NCBI GenBank assembly: GCA_022316685.1 | Contig: JAKJHU010000066.1 | Location: 1,426,001-1,490,000 of the forward strand | Direction of reading: 5' to 3' | DNA length: 64,000 nt | From: Progne subis subis | Taxonomy: Eukaryota; Chordata; Aves; Passeriformes; Hirundinidae | Shown: positions 39,549 to 50,466 of the stretch, piece by piece | Numbering within the stretch: position 1 is the stretch's first letter | Layout: every line of letters begins with the position of its first letter | Translations under genes and position numbers: made by a program | The notes under the pieces: generated by a model | Databases searched by the model: none | What the model was told of the DNA's origin: nothing | The model's input: the letters and a program-made list of their open reading frames with translations, nothing else

Positions 39549-41158
39549 AATGGACTACCTTATCTTCTCACTTGCTAACTATCTACAACCACTACCCAAA
39601 AAGGAGAGAAACAGGGGTACTGCAAGCACTGGGCAGACCTGGCAGACCTGATTTCCTACTGGAGAGCAGACATGTTATTTGTGATAAAAAAAGATACCTT
39701 TCCAAACAACCCTGGAAGAGGGAACTGAGTATTCTTGGATTTGGTTATTATATTATATTCATGTGGAAACCTATGACTTAGGGTGGGTGAAATCACACAT
39801 CTGGTGCACTTGTCTGTGTTGCTCCATCCTCACAATATGCAAAAGTCCCACCTATGCCTTCAAAGAGCAGAGGAAAAATCCCACTGTAACAAAACCCCCT
39901 TCGTCCCTGCCATCTACACCCACAGGAATAGATACTGGAGAAACAAAATTCTCTCTCATTTTATATAAATTTGACTTTTCTGGAGATTTTTGCCCATCTG
40001 GAGAGGCTGGTTATTGGGAGAGAGGCAGGACAGGGGAAGTAGATGGTGAGGATGGCTTGGATCAGGAGGAGGTGCTGGAGGGCATCTCCAACTCCAAAAG
40101 TCACAGGCAAAGGTAAGTGTGAAGTTCAAATGTGGCATCAGCAAAGAAAGAATGTGGGTAAGGTACATCCAAAGAGACAAGAAGCCAAAAGGAGACTAAT
40201 TTTTAAAAACAAAAAGTAAAGATACCTGAGGGGTTTATTAGAATATCTGCATTAACCTACTGCACTCCACTTGTAGCAACAAGATCCTTATGAGCTTAAC
40301 CTTCATCCTCCCTTCTCATTCAGCTCTACCAGTTTCTTTTTCTTTTCTTTTGCACTGAAAATGATTGGATTTCACCTTAAACTCAAATTGTGGCATTTTT
40401 AAGGTAGGGAATTTCACAGGTCTTCTTTTTCCATTTGTTCCTGAAGTGCCTGGCATACATGTCGATCCTCAAAACAACAATCACCCTGAAAATATGCAAA
40501 GTAGCTATCTTTGTTTCCCAGACAGAAACCATTAAATATCAGACGTGAAGGACATAAAAAAAGGCTCCTGCAGTAACTATGAGGCATTTGGGTATGCAGA
40601 AAACTGCACCGTGCCTGGTTTTAAGGGTTTGGGGTTTTTCCTCCTTAAATGAATGGTGTAACATTGCCACATAAGCCAGATCAAAAGGTCCACCTAGCCT
40701 CTGATAAGGGATTGAAAGAGAAAGAGCATGAATATGGCAAGTGGTCCTTCACACCTTCCAGCAGCTGGATGGCTGAGAGACTTCCTAGAGTCAAGAATGG
40801 CATCTGAGCTAAGATGTTCAACAAGCTCAAGTCACTGATTCAGTTTTCCCACCAATTCTCTCTCTGAAAGGAACACTGATGAAGCCACATGTTTATTTTT
40901 CCCGGAGATACCTGTTAAATGTGCTGTTCTTTACAAGTTCAGAGATTTGGGGCTCAGTGCAATGGAGGAACATTGATTTTCTTTTCTGAAAAACATTTAA
41001 CCCAACCTAGTGTTTAACATACAACGTTTCACTTTGAAAGGTCACAATAATTCATCCGCAACTTTTAAAGAAAAATTCAACCCCGTGATACAAAAACTTT
41101 GTAAGGGACAGGTGCTGGAATCACGAGGTTCCTGGGGCAGGCATCTAGTTTGTGAGAA

Positions 41159-41225
41159 AGGAAAAATTTTTGCCACTCTTTAAGAAAAATTTTGGTCACT
41201 CTTTAGGAAAAATTTTGGTCACTTT
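41159..41225 (+). repeat. Tandem repeat, three copies of about 23 bases
   Basis: Three head-to-tail copies of a unit close to GAAAAATTTTGGTCACTCTTTA occur here. The first copy carries TTTTTGCCACT in place of TTTTGGTCACT, and the third copy is shortened after TCACTTT. Copies two and three are nearly identical, so the duplication is recent compared with the flanks. It lies in the intron between the two CELF2 first exons. Confidence 0.85.
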
Positions 41226-43020
41226 GGATTGCTTTATTCAGGGATGGGGGTTAACTGAGTTTAATATATGTTCATCAGCCGTGCACAGACAAATCTCCAT
41301 ATGATTCATTGGAGCAGCACTGCAGAACACCTGGTGTTGCCAATGCAGTTCTGTTAGTGTTTTGTTATTTTTAAAGGGGGTTATGTAACTCTCTAATTAA
41401 AATTAAATGTGGGCTGAAATGATGCAGGCAAATTCTCAAGCTTCAGAGTGAGCTTCTTCCTCACAGTTTAGCAGAAGAGAAATCTTTTTTTAGGCAGAAG
41501 AGAAGGAAAATGAAATCAGGAGGTTGTACCATTGAATTTAGAATCTCTAAAATTTTAAGTTTTCTGATAGTTCTCTGTTTCTTTTCTAGAGGCCCTCAAT
41601 CCCTCAGATGCTAACCTGCAGCTTCCAGGGAGGGCAGGTGCAGGATTGGCATCTTAAATTCGCTCTGTAGCACAGCCATCCTATCATCTACAGGTATCTG
41701 CATGTGCAAGGTTCAGTTTCCAGATGATCTATGTTTGAGTACTGTTACTTTTCACTCCTCTATTTGTAACACCCCCTATCCTCTCTCTGATTTTCTAGAA
41801 TTTTTTTCCCCTTCCTCCAACTCTCTGCTCTCTCTTCCTCCTGGTGACAAGACTGTTGTCTGGCATCCTCAAAGGCTGCTCTTGAGGATGACCTGCTGAT
41901 TTGCTGCCATGGGAACTCTGGAGCAAGGACAGCATTTACCCCTCACCCACCGAAGGGCACAAGCAACAGTTCCCTGTGCTGCCCTTCTCGCTGGTTAAAG
42001 TTTGCCCTCCTCTATTTCACAAGGGGCGTTGGAAAGCTGTGCCTTAAATAGCAGGAGTGTTGCAGCCTCTGCAGTGTCCAGCAGCAGCTGAATTATTTGG
42101 AGAAAGGTGGAAAAGTCTAAAAGCTGATGTGAGCATGCAAATTGCTTCTCCAAACTAGTGGAGAAAAAGCTTGGGCAGCAAAGCATGAGAGTTGAGAAAA
42201 ACCCTCTCTTGTAATGGCAAAAAGCATTATGTCCTTGTAAGTGCTGTATTTAAAACTTCCTGAGCAATTTTATTGGTAGTCTTATTCCTTTGAATCGCAG
42301 AGAGTTAACTTAAAAATAGGTTGTTTCACCCGAATAAGGGACGCAGGGTAACACATCAGCACACTGAGTATGCTACATGGAGAGATAAGCAAGTAGTTCT
42401 CTCCAGCCCCAAACAAAATTCTGGGTGTTTTAATTGAAATAGAAGGATCATTTTTACTTGGCTGAATTTTACAGGGCAGCTTGTGATCCATGCTGTGTCA
42501 GCCTTGTCAGTGCACTGGCAGATTTACAGCCCCATGGTACTTTCCTACAAGCACAGGCTCATAACAGCCTAATCCAGTAATGTGGGCTTAATGCACGTTA
42601 TAATTTCACAAACCACCTAGAAAGTGTGTGCAAATCTGGGAGTCGGTGCTTTCCAGAAATGTCATTTTAGCCATTAGTTTAGAAATGCTGAAGATGGACC
42701 TGACTGATATTAGCCCACGGAATGGTCACTGATCCTTACACTATCAGAGAAAATAAAGCTGTATATAAGAACAGCTGAAATCCTTTTTACATCTCGCTTG
42801 AGCTGATTACTAGTTATGCCATCTCAGTCTCAAGACTGTAGTTAGAGATGAGAAAATTAGAGTCCAGATCAAGATTTACACAAAATTTGGGAGAATTTCT
42901 GCCCACTTCCATCCAATAAAGATAGTTAACCTTCAGTGCATCATTAACTTGCCGAGAACAGTACTAAAGTTGCTTTAATTGACACATTTACTTCTGCTGC
43001 AGGGTGAAATAATACAGAAG

Positions 43021-43060
43021 CCAAACAAAGACAAAAACAAAAACAAACAAACAAAAAAAG
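43021..43060 (+). repeat. A/C-only tract (CAAA/CAAAAA)
   Basis: A-rich tract with single C interruptions. It is U/G-rich in CELF2 sense RNA (UUUG units). Confidence 0.85.
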
Positions 43061-43601
43061 AGAAAAATAAAGCTTTTTGCAACAGCAAGAATGTTGGAGA
43101 GAGAGAAAAAAATCCTTTTTATTTCCACTGTGAGGATGCCAGCAGTCTTGTTTCATAAACTCCAGTGATTCATCACCATCCCAGGCAGCCAATCATTCTG
43201 CAGGTCAAGTAGAAATGGGCTGTAGAGCCAGCAACTCCTGCTGCCCCGATAATGCATGTCATTCCAGGCATGGCGACATGCTTTCTCAACAACTGCCATT
43301 TTCACTTACTTTTTCTATGGCTGACATACAAGTAAATGTGTTGGAAGCAGTAAAACAGTCATAGGAAAGCAGTCGCAAAGATAAATAGCATCTGCACGTG
43401 ATAATCTCTAATGTCATTAGAAAGGAAAGAAGGATGTTTTGAAATAGAATTTCTCTCCTCTGAAAGCATCACTTGACTTGGGGGGGCTATGTGTGTGTGG
43501 CTAAGAGGGGGGATTCTGTAGGGTTTTTTTTTCTGGAATTACCACCCAGACATTCATCTTGGTTATAACCTTAAGAGATATAACTCGGGGTGGGGGGGAA
43601 T

Positions 43602-43660
43602 AAAAAAAAACAAAACCCAACCCAACAACAACAAAAACCAATGCAAAACCCAAAGACCCA
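43602..43660 (+). repeat. A/C-rich tract
   Basis: A-rich tract with CCC and CAACAA interruptions, directly after a G-rich stretch (43587-43598). It reads as U/G-rich in CELF2 RNA. Confidence 0.8.
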
Positions 43661-44630
43661 GCATTAAATACAAAATCTTCTTGCAAGTCACTTGTACGGC
43701 TGGATTTTGTTGGAATTCAGTAATGCTCACTTTAAGAAACACGACTGCTCTAATTGAGGGAAAAATATTTTTTTCATTCATTTCTTTTCAGTCTTTATTC
43801 CTTTTCATCTAACTTAAATTTCATTAACCACTTTTTCAATAACTGTCCTCTGAATCATATGTAGTTGAATACTGTTTTGCAGATGGAAGCCGAGTGGGAG
43901 TTTTAAAGGCACAAGTTTATAGAAATACATACCCTCAATGAAAAAATGTTTAAACTTAAGTGCACACATGTATGCATGCACACAGATATATATGTGTATT
44001 TCGTAACAGACCATGTGTAATTTATGTACATGTACCATGTAAAGTCCCTGTACCTGAACACAAATGGAGAAAAACAAAACAAAACAAAACTGTTCCAAAT
44101 AACAGTGCTGGAACCAGATTTCAAATGCATAAGATTATCCATATTAATTTATGGTAATCTACAAATGAATGCAGCAGAGACAGTACAGGTTATCCAAAAT
44201 GGTACTTGCATTTATTGAGAGTCGACCACAAAATACCTTACTGACATATTTAGTTGCATCTTCTAATACCCTCTGAATTAATATCATGCAAAATACAAAG
44301 TACAAGCTATGTTTCCCCTTTGGAGTGACTGGCTCTTGAAATGCCAAAGGAAAGCCAAACGTTTCTCTCCACACAAAGTCCTCTTAGACATCTTGCTTTC
44401 AGATTTCATCAACTTAGGTGTTTTCAGGGTTGTAAGCAGTGAACTTTCCATCAGCAGCATCTTCAGCTAATTAACCCTCCTGATTACAATAATTAGTATT
44501 GATTCACTCCTGAATGACTTCTTAAGTATTCAAGCACAATCTACACTTGCAGTAAAACTTCTAGATATGAATATTAATTGAACACTTGCTTTGTTTTTCA
44601 GCCCCAAAGGTATAGTTTGCAATCTTATAT

Positions 44631-45315
44631 AGAATAGAATCATAGAATGGTTTGGGTTGAAAGGGACCTTTAAAGGTCATCTGCTTCCAACTCCCATGCC
44701 ATGAACTCGGACAGCTTCAGGTAGATCAGGTTGCTCAGAGCTGTGTCCAGATTGACTGTGAATGTTTCCAGGGATGGGGCAGCCACCACCTCTCTGTGCA
44801 ACCTGTTTCAGTGTTTCGTCAGCCTTGTTGTGAAAAATTTCTTCCTTATGTCTAGCCTGAATCAACACTGTTTTAGTTTAAAGCCACAATCCCATGTCCC
44901 ATTGCAAATGACCCTGCTAAAAAATCTTTCCTATAAGCCCCCTTTAGTTACTGAAAGGCCGCTCTAACATCTCCCTGGATCTCTCCCTTCTCCAGGCTGC
45001 ACAACCACAGGTCCTTCAGCCTGTCTCCTTCCAGACTGACCATTTTTATGGCCCTCCTCTGGGTCCAATCCAACAGTTCCATGTTGAGGACTTGTTGAGG
45101 ACTCCAGACTTGGAAGAGGTACTACAGGAGAATCTCATCAGGGTGTGGTAGAGGGAGAGAATCACCTCCCTCGACCTGCTGGCCATTCTTCTCCTGATGC
45201 AGCCCAGAATAAAATTGACTTCCTGGGCTGTGAGTGTGTGCTGTGTGTGGGTGTGAAAAGCTCGCACCCAGCTTTTCACCTCCAAGTCTTTATCTGCCAG
45301 GTGGGTCTCAATCCC
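44631..45315 (-). mobile_element. CR1 LINE fragment, about 0.7 kb, minus orientation
   Basis: The plus strand starts with 'agaatagaatcatagaatggtttgggttgaaagggacc', the complement of the CR1 terminal ATTCTATG-type repeat and its usual neighbour. The CR1 body follows: 'tgtttccagggatggggcagccaccacc', 'aatttcttccttatgtctagcctgaa', 'ccttctccaggctgcacaaccacag'. It runs into the region coding for the C-terminal end of the reverse transcriptase protein but is full of stops and frameshifts. It lies between the two CELF2 first exons. Confidence 0.94.
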
Positions 45316-45900
45316 TTCATACTTAAATTTGATAACAGAAACACGTCAGTGTCATCCTCTCTTAACAGTGGAAATATTAGCATGTTGATGATTGTGGTTC
45401 CTGAATGTGAAAGCAAGTAAATAAATAAAAACACACAAATACTCCAGGCTAATAAATGCATATAGTTCAATTCCATATCCCTATGGAAGCACGGAAAGCC
45501 AAGTCCCCGGCTAAGACGGGTCTTGCTCTTTTCCCTAACAGGTAAGACTGAGGGTGCTCGTTTTGACATCACACCTGGTCATTGCAAGAACAAATAACAA
45601 CTCACGTTGAGTCTGAATTACCTCTCTTAGCTCTGTTGTGGAAACAGATGTTGCCAAGTTTGACAACTGCAAGGCACCAGATTGCTTTGTGAATGGGTGA
45701 GATTCAAAACAGGCAGCACTGAGGACACCTCCTGATGCTCAGGGCATAAGATCTCTAAACCTATGCACTCTTTCAAAAGCCATTTATTTCATTAAATGTG
45801 CTAAGAAATTACTTGTGTTACAGCTTTGCTTCACCTTCTTTGATCTTAATAATAATTGTTATGGCTCAGAAAGCAATATTTCAGTAAATACGCATAGAAA

Positions 45901-45953
45901 GTTTTGGGGGTTTTTTTGGTTTGGTTGTTTTTTTTTTTTTTTTTTTTGGGTAG
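45901..45953 (+). repeat. T/G-only tract with a 23-base T run
   Basis: Only T and G for about 50 bases, with GGGGG, GGTTTGG and a long T run. Intronic for transcripts from the MFERTS promoter. Confidence 0.85.
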
Positions 45954-47705
45954 GATTCGCACAAACTAATTCAAAAATCAGTCTTTGATGTGAATGCAAA
46001 GTGAGAAAATACCCTTGGAAAAAAAAGCTAAGTAATTTTCAATCAAAAAAAAAAATCTTTGTATATGTATTTTATGTGACATTTTACCTGAACATATAGA
46101 AACTACGGTAAATTAGGTAGGAACTCACCTGTGAGCAGAGTGCTTAGGGAACAGCTATAGTATTGAATAGTCCTTAAAAGCGGTCGTTGATTTTGCTGCC
46201 CAGGTGTCTCTTGGAGGCTGCTACAGAAGTGGCATTCACACTGCTCTGGGCTATACCTAAAGGGGGCATTTCCATGTAACTGGGAGTGGGGGACTCACTT
46301 TATTGCCACTGACAAAGGGCAGTTGCTGCTAGAAAGCTCATGCTGCTGCAACATGGCATGATAAAAAAATAACTTTATAAAAACATGCCACTGTTTCACC
46401 CCTCCAGTTCAGGCAGAACAGAGTAGTTGTGAATGAGTTAATGTTTGTCTTGAAAGAAGTTCTCCCAAGGAAGTGAATTATGTCATGGTCCAGTAATATT
46501 AAACACCATCCTTGCTTCCTTTATGTTTATGCACAACACACAGCATGCAAGTACTACCTGATAATGCATAACCTCTTGGCTTCTCAGGTATTTTATGTGA
46601 TATTACCTTTTAGTTCACATAAACTCTTTGCTATTGATTTACACCATCTCAAGACTCAAGGGAAGAAGATAACAATGACAAAAAACCCCCCCGCAAAACA
46701 GCACAGCAAGTATTCAGTCTCCCCGCCAAACATTTTTGTCTTGAAATACATGCTTTAGAGGGCTCTGACTGCTACTGAAAAATCCTTAATATGTTTTTGT
46801 TTTAATTAAAGGGTCCAAGAGACCCCTGAACCCATATAAATCATGCGCAAGAGTCCAGTTTTTAAAAAAATAAAAAAATCTCTACTATTAATTGATCAAA
46901 GCAAAAACCAGAAGCCATTGATAAATAAATCTTTTTCTCACAAAATCACTAAACTTACTGTTAAAAGCAATACATTTAGTTGACATGTATTTAAAGACTT
47001 TAAACAGTTTAAGAAACTCCACAGAGTAATGACAATTCATTTTATTTAGAACATAAGCTGCGGTCCAAGTAGTAACCCAAAATTTTTCAAAAGCTTTGTA
47101 ACAATTTCTTCTCACAATGCATAAGGTTCATTTTGCCAAAATCAAAGCCAAAATTAATAACTGTTTTAATGCTAAACTATGGTTCTCTAAACAGAAAGAT
47201 AATTTAAGAAATGTCATATGAATAATTTGTTTGATTTGGGGATAGGAATCATTCAGGTAAATTATTCTGTCTGACCTTTAAAATTCTAACATATAAAACG
47301 TTATAAAAATGGAAAGTAGCATGGGCTCCCACTTTGAGACCTGATTTATCATTTTTATTGCATTTTCATTACCTAAACAAAATTAGAAACAGTATCTTCA
47401 AAACAGCAGTTAAAGTTGATACGATCGGGCATAAAATCAAGCAAGGGCACATTTGGCAAGTATGTATTTGCCAGATTGACAGCAGTATTGTAAGCTTTTA
47501 GAATCAATAAGTTTTCTCATCACAGTTAAAGGAGAGGTTATTAATAAATCTGCAACTTAATGCAATAGCCATAATCGTAAGATACAAACCTCCCCCTCCC
47601 TGCACTTAGCAGCAGATATCAACTGAAACAACCATCACAAAACAGACAATGCACTTTATATTCTACTGTATACACAAAAAGAATAAGGGAAATGAAAAAG
47701 GGGCT

Positions 47706-47755
47706 GAAAAAAAGAAAGGAAAAAAACCCCAAAACAACCCAAACCACCCCACCGC
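47706..47755 (+). repeat. A/C-rich tract near the MFERTS exon
   Basis: An A-rich stretch turning into AACCC/ACCACCCC. It lies about 760 bases past the donor of the MFERTS exon and is U/G-rich in CELF2 pre-mRNA. Confidence 0.8.
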
Positions 47756-47900
47756 CAGACATACATTAAGCTAGTTTGACAACACCATTGTTCAGCTGTC
47801 CCATTGTCAGACCAAAAGATGTATTCAATGCTACAATGTCTGCTAGCAAATAAACAAAAGACTACATTTTTCAAAGCGGGGTGCCAATTCCAGCATAATT

Positions 47901-47942
47901 CTGTGTGTGAGTGTGCGTGTGTGCATGTCTGCGTGTTGTGTT
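47901..47942 (+). repeat. Imperfect (GT)n repeat
   Basis: Imperfect TG/CG-interrupted GT repeat on the plus strand. In CELF2 RNA this is CA-rich, so it is not a CELF-type GU element on the sense strand. Confidence 0.8.
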
Positions 47943-48249
47943 TCTCTGAAAAGAGTAGTCGATGCTGGCCTCCCGCTAAACCTGGGAGCATTTCAGAGAA
48001 TAGATGTGCAATCCCACATTATAAGACTATTTAGATATTTTTAAAACATCTTCGAGCAGTTGAGACTAGGTAAAGCGTTAGTAACTATTTACATAGGCTA
48101 AGTGAAAATTAAAGTGGTATTTAGGGCACTAGCTCTAATATGGAGTCTCCCTGAGCTATTTCCATGCTTATTCCATGCCCAGTGCATAATAATGAAGCAG
48201 GCAGAAATATTGCAAAGGAGGTGATAAAAGAAATACTTTCTTTTAGGAA

Positions 48250-48297
48250 TGGAAAAATAAAAAAAAAAAAATTAAAAAAAAAGAAAAAAAGAAAAGA
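48250..48297 (+). repeat. A-rich low-complexity tract
   Basis: Poly(A) with single T and G interruptions, about 215 bases past the MFERTS donor; a U-rich stretch in the CELF2 intron. Confidence 0.8.
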
Positions 48298-48511
48298 TAA
48301 ATATACTTATTTTTTTTCCCTCCTTGCCCTCTCCATACATTCATCGTTATACATGAAATGTATGACCCGAACTAGTGAAAAATGCTACTTGCACCCAGCA
48401 ATGCCTATCTTTTCCTTTAAATAGGGAAACTACTTAATACACAGCACAGTTATAGTTGCAGCGGGCCCAGGCAACTCGAAAGCACGCGTTAAAACAAAGG
48501 AGACAACATAC

Positions 48512-48618
48512 CTTAAAAGCAGCTCCTCATTTCTCATAGTAACAGCGGATTTGGGACAGCGCATGCTTTCTGCACCGATATTCTCAACAAAAGCCAGTTC
48601 AGAAGTGCGCTCAAACAT
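48512..48618 (-). CDS. CELF2: CELF2 alternative first coding exon, MFERTS/MRCPKS N-terminus (partial CDS)
   Basis: This is a second alternative first coding exon of CELF2, about 14 kb upstream of the MTSSF exon. It encodes 35 residues plus two bases, from MFERTSELAF through MRCPKSAVTMRNEELLL, and ends AG before a GTATGT donor (48511-48506). The split codon (AG + T) gives the Ser of the known ...ELLLSNGT junction, and the phase matches the MTSSF exon, so both can join the same acceptor. The first ATG (48618-48616) is the first in-frame start after a TGA at 48639-48637. Its context is weak (T at -3, T at +4). The internal ATG at 48564-48562 (MRCPKS) has A at -3, and CELF2 proteins starting at either position are known. 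A third in-frame ATG (MRNEE) is at 48537-48535. Codons after the donor run open to about 48430, but that is intron. The stretch VENIGAES differs from the mammalian VETISVES that I recall. Confidence 0.93.
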
Positions 48619-48780
48619 CAATGCCACAGTAGCTACTCACTAATGGCTACTCTTTCTCTCTTTCTCTCTCTAGTCAGACGCTGAGTGGTGGAGCAAAGGG
48701 GCCCCTGCAGATTCACTAAGCAGAAATAATCCTCTCTGACAAGTTATGTTGTCTGGGCATATTTTACATTAATGCACTGT
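48619..48780 (-). promoter_or_regulatory. CELF2: Leader and candidate proximal promoter of the MFERTS exon
   Basis: Upstream of the MFERTS start the minus strand has a purine-rich (AG)n-like tract (48650-48671), then CACTCAGCGTCTGACT, then a TATA-like TAAAATAT near 48757-48766. There is no CpG island, so this exon uses a different promoter class from the MTSSF exon. An internal acceptor joining more distal 5' exons cannot be excluded. The start site is inferred and not seen. Confidence 0.4.
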
Positions 48781-48872
48781 GCTGCCTATAGGGGTCTTGT
48801 TTGCGTTCACTCTAGCCTAGCTGGTGTTAGCTCTCTTAATTACCAGCCAAAAAAAAAAAAAAATTAGCAACA

Positions 48873-48900
48873 TCCCCTCCCCCCCCGCCGCCGCTGCCGT
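48873..48900 (-). promoter_or_regulatory. G-rich patch with CGG repeats upstream of the MFERTS exon
   Basis: On the minus strand this reads as GGC/CGG triplets followed by nine Gs and GGGG, in an otherwise AT-rich setting about 260 bases before the MFERTS ATG. It is the only GC-dense spot near that exon and could mark a promoter or form a quadruplex. It is next to a 13-base or longer A run on the plus strand. Confidence 0.4.
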
Positions 48901-49694
48901 TAAAACAAAAATAATAATGTGTATATATATGTACACATACATGTCTCTGTGTATAAAACTGCATGAAAAGCGGGGGAAATCTATGGGCAAATGAGGAAAA
49001 GCTTTCCCCCTCTGGAAGGATGCATGCTTGGTATGGATCTTTTGTTTGCCCTGCGAACTCAGTGAATACAGTGGCAAAGAGATTCTGTGGCTCATGAGGC
49101 TTGTGCACTTTAAGCGAATTGGGTTAGAGGCTCTTTCTGGGGCTCTGGAGTCGCAGCTGGAGCTTGTGCTCTCTCCCTCCTTCCCTTCCCTGTTCAAGGC
49201 TGAGTGGCTTTATGGGACCTGCCAGCTCGCATCAGAGGGACTGGGGAGTATTAATGCAGGCACCTGGGGATCTTCCTCAAGTTTTCATTTTTTCTTAGCA
49301 ATTTTAACCCCCAAAAAACACAAGTCAAAAATCCCCCCAATTTTAACCCCTCCAAAACACATCTTGGTTACCAAGTAACTGAGTTTGCTTTAACCCAGAC
49401 CTTTACGTTTGGCTTTGGCACAGTTCTCGCAGGCGGGGAAGGATGTTGCATTATTCAATGATTTACTCACTTCCTATGTATGAAAGGAACTATAGTGTGA
49501 CACAGATTTCAGAGAAACAGCCTCTTTGGCCCTATTTGGGAGATCTGCCATGTGATTTGTAGGAGCAGGTTGTGGTCTTCCCAGTTGCCAAGGTAGTCAA
49601 AGAGGGGTTTATTTTTACGTCTTGGTTTCAGCTTCTGCTGGGTAAATCTTTAAACTGTGCAGCTACTTTTTGAGACAGGAGGATGGTTGTCTTC

Positions 49695-49709
49695 TTTTTT
49701 TTTTTTTTT
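49695..49709 (+). repeat. Poly(T), 15 bases
   Basis: A simple T run upstream of the MFERTS exon. Confidence 0.8.
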
Positions 49710-50375
49710 CCTTGTATTATTTTAACTTTTTTTTAATGTACATCAGATACTTGAGCAGGTGCTTGTTTAGTAGACTGAAAAAGTCAACAAGTCCTTCATG
49801 CTCTTTTCAGTCAAAAGCTTTTCTGCACCACTGTGGCAGTGAAATGCGTCTTAGAAATGACTGTAATTTTCTCTCAGGTCATGTTAACTTAAGGAGGTGC
49901 AAAACTCAATAAACACAAATTGTCGAAAATTGACAACTTGTCAAAAAGTCCAGTCAGGATAAAAATTGATCTGCACTTCAAAATTTGAATTCAGTTTTCA
50001 TGGACTTTTGGCTATGTCTGTGGTTGGTCTGAAGCTCTTTTCCTACATTATATACTACTGCCTTAAAATATACTGTTACGATATCCTGATGCAGTGCTAC
50101 TGCTGCTAATTCCTTAACAGAAGTTGGTATTTCAGGGCTTGATCTTTAAACTTCAGTGTGGGAATGAAGGCAAAGAGAGAGCAATCACCAGGATAAATAC
50201 ACTGGTAGCAAGATCTTGCCTTTCTGATGGCAGCTGTAAACTTCTATTAAGGTCATAAATTGTTTGCAACAGAAACAATCCTTTTGTTCTACACTTCTCA
50301 CTGAGCACTGTGAAACCTTGGGATTAGTTTCAGTCACTCTGATATAATATTTGTCAAATGACTAAAAGACAAATT

Positions 50376-50466
50376 TAAAAAAACAAAACAAAACAAAACC
50401 AAAAAAAAAAAAAAACCAAAAAAACAAAACAAAAAAAAACCAAAAAAACCCCAAAAACCAAAACCC
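50376..50466 (+). repeat. A/C-only tract, 90 bases
   Basis: A-rich with CAAAA units and CC interruptions, the largest A/C-only stretch here. It is upstream of the MFERTS exon, so it is transcribed with CELF2 only if a more distal promoter is used. Confidence 0.9.

Larger units (their letters stand above)
34961..44630. other. Sequence between the two CELF2 first exons, no gene recognised
   Basis: Upstream of the MTSSF promoter and intronic for MFERTS transcripts. It holds simple repeats and the three-copy tandem repeat, but no recognisable exon. An octamer word occurs near 38143. Confidence 0.6.
45316..48511. other. CELF2 intron just past the MFERTS exon
   Basis: AT-rich sequence, with a balanced, repeat-free block at 46860-47640 that may be conserved. 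U/G-rich tracts on the CELF2 strand lie near the donor end. No other exon is seen. Confidence 0.55.

Noticed and set aside
46888..47115. 75-codon minus-strand frame that looks protein-like
   Set aside because: Aromatic and Lys-rich content follows from AT-rich DNA; no family recognised and no good splice sites at its ends by eye.
48430..48511. Continuation of the MFERTS reading frame
   Set aside because: It lies past the GTATGT donor and the known CELF2 protein does not continue with RYVVSF; this is intron.
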